From positions 2,045 to 19,113 of the forward strand of contig DBRH01000013.1 in NCBI GenBank assembly GCA_002305955.1: a stretch of 17,069 nt of DNA, in the 5' to 3' direction. This stretch comes from Kosmotogaceae bacterium UBA1373 (GTDB lineage Bacteria > Thermotogota > Thermotogae > Petrotogales > Kosmotogaceae). Below, one piece after another: positions 13,169 through 17,069 of this stretch. Position numbers and translations under genes: made by a program. The notes under the pieces are model-generated. The model saw only the letters and a list, made by a program, of their open reading frames with translations, made no database searches and was not told where the DNA came from. The stretch's first letter is position 1. Every line of letters begins with the position of its first letter.

Positions 13169-14656
13169 ATGAAACGTTTGGCGATGCTTCTTCTGCTATT
13201 TCTTGCCGTCTCATTGTTTTCGCTGGATCCATACTTCACTGAAGAGAACGTAAACAGCTTCATCGCAGAGCTTGAGGAGAACGGGTTTGTTGTTCAACAG
13301 GGTGTGGTTTACACTTGGGATCTGCTAGACCTCTTTTCAAAACACCTGATCCCGAGCTGTTATGGAAACAACGCTTCCAATCCCTATCTAGCATATTTCT
13401 TGCCGCCGGCGCCCGGGCAGACAGTTCCAAACACCTTGCCGTTCACCTTCAGGCTAAGGGAGGACGAGGCGATTATCTTCATCGGCTGGACTCCACCGGA
13501 GGTCACTTACTTCAGCTATGTCACGTTTGTTATGTCCAAGTATCTGCCCGGTCAAAGCGGCCGGCAACGTGTCCTGGCAAGTGTAGGTGATACGATCAAT
13601 ATGACAAGAATCAAGACGGGTGAATCGATCCTACCCGAGACGGCCGGAACTGTTTTCAATGCTCCAACGATGATCATATCTACCCCTGATAAGAATATGG
13701 ATGTACTGATGAGAGCCGCCGCGGCAGAAGTGGGTTTTATTCAGAGCCTGATCAACACCGAACCGATTCCTTCAAACATGCTGAAACTGGGGCTTGAGCA
13801 GGACTGCGACGAGTTACTAACTGTGATTCGCCTGGCATTGTTCAAAAATCCCGAAGACAAGACCTACGCGCAGGATCCTCCCCTTATAGTAGATGGCAAA
13901 CTGACCGTGAAACCTCCTTACAGTCATAATTATCGAGGCTGGGTCTTGCGCGTCACACCTACCAGACCGATTGAACCTGATCCATTCCCGACGCCGAGCA
14001 TGATTCCAAGGGACACTGGCGATTATTCTGAACTCGACCTAAAGCCAACTATGGACAGACTGGAGGAAGCAATAATCAAAGAGTACTCCAATCTAAAGGC
14101 CGACGTTCTTCGGACTCAAAGATCTGTGGAGATTAGTTACATGGCCATTCAGAACGTCACTGATGTTCTTGGAGATAGCAGGGATACTATATATATCTGG
14201 ACGGATCCCTTCCTGATAGGAGATGATCCCGATGACTTCGCCATAGTGTTTGGTCCGGTACACTCGCTTACGGGAAAGTCAACTTACTCGAATTTCACAG
14301 TCTATACAGATGATCTCGTGAAGGATCTTCTGCCAGTCGAGTCAAAGATTCTCTATGGATTCGCGAGTGTTCACAGTGAGCATAGCGTTGAGAGCAAACT
14401 TGGCCTTATTGGCAGCGCAGAGAGATTTCTGCCCGACGATCCAAACGCGAAGTATTTCTATGTCTGGAAAGTTGCGAGGTCAAACCCGGATAATGAAGAT
14501 TATTGTCTGTTGATTCCAGAACCTACTTCTGAGAGGCTTACCTACAACAACCTGAGAATAGCGTTCAGAGCTTATGTGAATCCTGAGACCGGTGTAGGAC
14601 CATCGTATGAAGAGATACTTATGGATAAGGTGATCCACTTCAGTCTCGATAAATAG
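13169..14656 (+). CDS. Exported protein of unknown function
   Basis: A 495-residue protein; I do not recognise an established family. The ATG at 13169 is preferred over 13136 because it follows AAGGGGGGG and gives a normal signal peptide (MKRLAMLLLLFLAVSLFSLD, probably cleaved near residue 18). Seen in the mature part: GNNASNPYLAYFLPPAPGQ (~68-86), FRLREDEAIIFIGWTPPEVTYFSY (~95-118), FASVGD-like LASVGDTINM, FNAPTMIISTPDKN, a proline-rich stretch EPDPFPTPSMIP (~276-288) and a DDPDD acidic patch. There are no membrane segments beyond the signal and no obvious catalytic signature. By eye the gene is somewhat AT-richer than the transport operon. It has its own promoter with a LacI-type operator and a terminator, so it is a monocistronic, probably sugar-regulated unit. 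Role unknown. Confidence 0.85.
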   Translation: MKRLAMLLLLFLAVSLFSLDPYFTEENVNSFIAELEENGFVVQQGVVYTWDLLDLFSKHLIPSCYGNNASNPYLAYFLPPAPGQTVPNTLPFTFRLREDEAIIFIGWTPPEVTYFSYVTFVMSKYLPGQSGRQRVLASVGDTINMTRIKTGESILPETAGTVFNAPTMIISTPDKNMDVLMRAAAAEVGFIQSLINTEPIPSNMLKLGLEQDCDELLTVIRLALFKNPEDKTYAQDPPLIVDGKLTVKPPYSHNYRGWVLRVTPTRPIEPDPFPTPSMIPRDTGDYSELDLKPTMDRLEEAIIKEYSNLKADVLRTQRSVEISYMAIQNVTDVLGDSRDTIYIWTDPFLIGDDPDDFAIVFGPVHSLTGKSTYSNFTVYTDDLVKDLLPVESKILYGFASVHSEHSVESKLGLIGSAERFLPDDPNAKYFYVWKVARSNPDNEDYCLLIPEPTSERLTYNNLRIAFRAYVNPETGVGPSYEEILMDKVIHFSLDK

Positions 14657-14762
14657 CATCGCAAAAACTATGCGGGACCGCTGGGTAATGCGGGAATGTA
14701 GGTGGATAATTCCGCAAGAATAGCATACGTTGAAATATAAAGATAGGCGCGAAAAGCTTTGG

Positions 14763-14801
14763 GAAGAAGAGCGAGGATTTGATAATCGCTCTTCTTCTTT
14801 T
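14763..14801 (+). terminator. Rho-independent terminator downstream of the unknown exported-protein gene
   Basis: Stem GAAGAAGAGCGA (14763-14774) / TCGCTCTTCTTC (14786-14797), an 11-base loop, then TTTT. It lies about 105 bases after the stop at 14656; the bases between (14657-14762) hold only a weak hairpin (about 14688-14716). Confidence 0.85.
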
Positions 14802-14832
14802 ATGAACGTCTCTGAAAGGCGTTAAATGGATT

Positions 14833-14861
14833 TTGCAGAGAGCGAGGAGAAGTAGTATTCT
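14833..14861 (+). promoter_or_regulatory. Promoter of the second lacI-like operon
   Basis: TTGCAG (14833-14838), a 17-base spacer and TATTCT (14856-14861). Transcription would begin near 14868, inside the operator pair that follows, so repression by steric block is expected. Confidence 0.55.
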
Positions 14862-14864
14862 CTT

Positions 14865-14890
14865 GTTAAACGATTAACTAAACGTTTAAC
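14865..14890. promoter_or_regulatory. Tandem LacI-type operators (GTTAAACGATTAAC and ACTAAACGTTTAAC)
   Basis: Two overlapping palindromes centred 12 bases apart. The second contains the perfect core TAAACGTTTA (14879-14888); the first is an imperfect copy. They lie immediately before the regulator gene. The same core recurs at 16438-16447 before the btpA-like gene. Confidence 0.75.
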
Positions 14891-14891
14891 T

Positions 14892-15941
14892 ATGAAACGG
14901 GTGAGCCATTTGTCTAATATGAAAGATGTAGCCAAACTTGCGGGGGTCTCTATCGCGACGGTTTCCAACGTACTTTCCGGGAACAAATATGTGAGCCCCG
15001 AGCTGCGCGAAAAGGTTCTCGAGTCCATAGATCGCCTTCAATACAGACCAAGCAAGATCGCCAGGAGTCTCAAAATAAAGAAATCTTTCCTGGTGGGTCT
15101 CATGGTTCCAGACATAACCAACCCGTATTTTGCAGAGATAGCCAGGGGCGTGGAAAGCGTGGCCCTGGAGCACGATTACCAGATGTTCCTCTGCAACAGC
15201 GACGGAGAAAAGTCCAGAGAAGAGGAGACCCTCGATTCCTTTCACAGCCACGGCGTCGATGGCGTAATAAACGTCGCTCCGAGAATGGAAGAGACGATCC
15301 TTGCCGAGCTTTCCAACGGTATGCCCATGGTGATCCTCGATCGGCATCTGTCTATCGAGAATCCGCTAATAGACGTCATCTACACGAACAACTTCAAGGG
15401 ATCGGCGCAGCTGGCAAGGCATTTTCTGGAGAACGGCCACCGCAGGTTCGCCTGCATCGCCGGTCCCAGGGAAGTGCCGACGGCCGTCAGGAGGCTTCAG
15501 GGTTTCTGCAACGAACTCGAGAAGTCCGGCATCGGAAAAGAGGAGATAACCGTTTATTACGCCTCTTTCAAGTACGAAGACGGCTACAACACCATGAGGC
15601 TGATTATGGAACAAAAGCCACGCCCCACCGCCGTTTTCGCCGGAAACGACATGATGGCCTGGGGTGCAATCGAGGCGGCGAAGGAAAGAGGGCTGAGGGT
15701 TCCCGAAGATATCGCGGTGGCCGGTTTCGATAACGTGCTTTACTCGTCGCTGGTCGTTCCGGCTATGACCACTGTGCATCAGCCGAAGTTCGAAGCCGGG
15801 CAGACTGCCATGAGGCTTCTACTGGAGAAGATACAGAAGAAATCCAGACGGGAGAGCGTATATACGAGAAAGATAGAGCTAGATTCAAATCTTATAGTGA
15901 GGGAATCGACCCTTAGCAGAAAAATACCGGAGGTGAACTGA
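14892..15941 (+). CDS. LacI-family repressor (RbsR-like)
   Basis: A 349-residue repressor. The helix-turn-helix (MKDVAKLAGVSIATVSNVLSG) begins at residue 10, the hinge helix (LQYRPSKIARSLK) follows, and residues ~68-345 form a full periplasmic-binding-like effector core (LMVPDITNPYFAEIARGVE, VDGVINVAP, NDMMAWGAIEAAKERGLRVPEDI, AGFDN). Start: ATG 14892 has no ribosome site and abuts the operator; TTG 14910, with GGGTGA five bases upstream, would give the more usual family N-terminus, so the true start may be 14910. It overlaps the RbsD-like gene by one base and probably autoregulates through 14865-14890. The RbsD partner makes ribose or a related sugar a plausible effector. Confidence 0.92.
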   Translation: MKRVSHLSNMKDVAKLAGVSIATVSNVLSGNKYVSPELREKVLESIDRLQYRPSKIARSLKIKKSFLVGLMVPDITNPYFAEIARGVESVALEHDYQMFLCNSDGEKSREEETLDSFHSHGVDGVINVAPRMEETILAELSNGMPMVILDRHLSIENPLIDVIYTNNFKGSAQLARHFLENGHRRFACIAGPREVPTAVRRLQGFCNELEKSGIGKEEITVYYASFKYEDGYNTMRLIMEQKPRPTAVFAGNDMMAWGAIEAAKERGLRVPEDIAVAGFDNVLYSSLVVPAMTTVHQPKFEAGQTAMRLLLEKIQKKSRRESVYTRKIELDSNLIVRESTLSRKIPEVN

Positions 15942-16384
15942 TGAAAACGAAAGGGATACTGCACAACGATCTTTCCAGAGAAGTTGCGAGGCTCGGTCAT
16001 GGAGACATGCTGGTAATAACCGACAGGGGCTTCCCCTTCCCCAGGCATGAAAACACCGTTTGCATCGATGTGTCGGTGGGCAGGAACTTACCGCGCTTGG
16101 TGGACGTCGTGAAGGTGGTTCTGGAGGAGCTGGAGATCGAAAAGGTGATAATCGCCGACGAGACAAAAACAGTGAGCCCGCATACCTACGCCGAGCTCAA
16201 GGAAGTGATTTCGAAGGTGAAAAACAAGGGAAACGATATCGTTGAGGAGAACATTCCCCATCCGGAATTCAAAGACCTGGTACTGAACGGGGGACTCCAG
16301 GGCAAGGAAGTTAAGGTCTTCGTCAAGACTGGTGAATTCACACCTTACGCCAACATAATACTGGTTTCCGGAGTGGATTTCTGA
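15941..16384 (+). CDS. rbsD: RbsD/FucU-family sugar pyranase (D-ribose pyranase-like)
   Basis: A 147-residue cytosolic protein matching RbsD along its whole length. Family knowledge: RbsD interconverts the beta-pyran and beta-furan forms of D-ribose, supplying the form used by ribokinase. Seen: LHNDLSREVARLGHGDMLV with the catalytic-region His20, a DRGFPFP segment, ADETK, and the C-terminal GEFTPYANIILVSGVDF, the hallmark PYANIIL motif of the sugar site. RbsD is typically ~131-139 residues, so the length is close to normal. ATG 15941 overlaps the repressor stop (TGATG) behind a perfect GGAGGTGA. No ribose ABC transporter or ribokinase is adjacent; instead a btpA-family gene follows, which suggests a ribose-like sugar handled together with a BtpA protein. 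The symbol reflects family similarity; the exact sugar is unproven. Confidence 0.9.
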   Translation: MKTKGILHNDLSREVARLGHGDMLVITDRGFPFPRHENTVCIDVSVGRNLPRLVDVVKVVLEELEIEKVIIADETKTVSPHTYAELKEVISKVKNKGNDIVEENIPHPEFKDLVLNGGLQGKEVKVFVKTGEFTPYANIILVSGVDF

Positions 16385-16394
16385 GAGCAGGATC

Positions 16395-16414
16395 GGACGA
16401 TTGGACGATTGGAC
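16395..16414 (+). repeat. Short 8-base tandem repeat (GGACGATT)
   Basis: GGACGATT at 16395-16402 and 16403-16410, then a partial GGAC. It contains two TTGGAC motifs (16401, 16409) that could act as -35 elements for the next gene. Confidence 0.5.
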
Positions 16415-16435
16415 GGGTCGATCGCCGCGGTCGTA

Positions 16436-16449
16436 GTTAAACGTTTATC
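16436..16449. promoter_or_regulatory. LacI-type operator GTTAAACGTTTATC before the third btpA gene
   Basis: It contains the perfect core TAAACGTTTA (16438-16447), identical to the core before the lacI-like gene. It lies 46 bases upstream of the GTG start at 16495, and is most likely a second site of the repressor encoded at 14892-15941. A matching -10 box is not clear. Confidence 0.75.
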
Positions 16450-16494
16450 CGGCATCTCTGTCGATTTGTGTGTTTAGCCGGGAGGTGGAAGAGT

Positions 16495-17069
16495 GTGAGC
16501 GACAGGAAGGGAATACTGACCGAAATCTTCAAAGTAAATAAACCAATTATCGGGATGGTCCATCTCAGACCTTTGCCAGGTTCTCCCGGCTACGATCGGT
16601 CGATCATGGGCATGAAGGAGATAATCAGAATCGCCCTGGAGGAGGCTAGGATACTCGAGGACAACGGCGTTGACGGAGTGCAGGTTGAAAACATATGGGA
16701 CTTTCCTTATCTGAAGGGAGAAAAGATCGGTCCGGAAACTGCCGCGGCGCTTGGTGTGGTTGCCGCTAGAGTAGGGGAGACCGTCGGTATTCCCGTCGGG
16801 GTGGATTGCCATCTCAACGGCGGCAGGATAGCTCTGGCAGCGGCCATCGCTTCGGGCGCGAGATGGATAAGGGTCTTCGAATGGGTGAACGCTTACATTT
16901 CGCACGCCGGGCTCACCGAAGGGATAGGCGGGGAGCTGGCCAGGTACAGGCACTCGCTCAGAGCCGACGATATCAAGTTCATGTGCGATGTCAACGTCAA
17001 GCACGGGAGCCATTTCATCATATCCGACAGGACGATCGAAGAACAGGCCCACGATGCGGAGTCGGAGGG
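16495..17069 (+). CDS. BtpA/SgcQ-family TIM-barrel protein, copy 3 (truncated by window end)
   Basis: 191 codons visible, open at the right edge; full members are ~270 residues. It starts at GTG 16495, six bases after GGGAGGTGG. Seen: the family motif PIIGMVHLRPLPGSP (His23), VDGVQVENIWD, IGPETAAALG, and DVNVKHGSHF (Asp165, Asn167, Lys169, His170). The second His of the DVHIKH motif in the other two copies is Asn here, and an IPVGVDCHLNGG segment replaces the IGLCVLQSDA/MGICLLADPI of copies 1 and 2, so substrate or activity may differ. It follows the RbsD-like gene by 110 bases and has its own LacI-type operator. The TIM-barrel family call is firm; the reaction is unknown. Confidence 0.9.
   Translation, partial: MSDRKGILTEIFKVNKPIIGMVHLRPLPGSPGYDRSIMGMKEIIRIALEEARILEDNGVDGVQVENIWDFPYLKGEKIGPETAAALGVVAARVGETVGIPVGVDCHLNGGRIALAAAIASGARWIRVFEWVNAYISHAGLTEGIGGELARYRHSLRADDIKFMCDVNVKHGSHFIISDRTIEEQAHDAESE

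Noticed and set aside
16474..17052. Minus-strand open frame of 192 codons at the right edge
   Set aside because: It lies opposite the btpA-like gene, which has the family motifs, a ribosome site and an operator on the plus strand.
1..17069. CRISPR arrays, insertion sequences, tRNA or rRNA genes
   Set aside because: No regularly spaced repeats, transposase motifs, terminal inverted repeats or cloverleaf-like sequences were recognised by eye; a tRNA or profile scan could not be run.

Overview
The window looks like a mid-GC bacterial chromosome with compact operons, strong GGAGG-type ribosome binding sites, several GTG/TTG starts and a mainly sugar/nucleoside uptake content. Gene content and protein style (BMP-type transporters, BtpA family proteins, LacI/GntR regulators, non-lipidated exported binding proteins) suggest a member of Thermotogota, possibly Mesotoga-like. 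That taxonomic call is inference only.

Left edge (1-1463, minus strand): the N-terminal part of a LacI-family repressor with a perfect 14-bp palindromic operator in its own leader, then two small cytosolic genes (DUF4332 helix-hairpin-helix protein and DUF937/YidB-like protein). A regulatory stretch (about 1464-1927) follows and carries a cluster of GTMTAKAC-like sites typical of HutC-type GntR repressors.

Centre-left (1928-9720, plus strand): one long operon: GntR/UTRA repressor, two BtpA/SgcQ-family TIM-barrel proteins, a PfkB-family kinase, a BMP-family binding protein, a double-NBD ABC ATPase and two BPD_transp_2 permeases. The first five genes are chained by four successive ATGA overlaps. 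It reads as an uptake-and-catabolism cassette for a nucleoside or pentose-like compound. The two BtpA proteins fill the place where a glycosidase, phosphorylase or isomerase would be expected.

Centre-right (9721-14801): a secreted protein with two tandem family-3 solute-binding domains fused to a C-terminal chagasin-like (I42) protease-inhibitor domain; a convergent secreted LysM plus alpha/beta-hydrolase protein; and, behind a LacI-type operator/promoter and a long leader, an exported protein of unknown function.

Right edge (14802-17069): a second LacI-family regulator, a RbsD-like sugar pyranase and the start of a third BtpA-family gene. TAAACGTTTA operators lie both before the regulator and before the third btpA gene. 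This second locus mirrors the first: a repressor plus a BtpA protein plus a ribose-type sugar enzyme. It supports a role of BtpA/SgcQ proteins in ribose/nucleoside-type carbohydrate metabolism.
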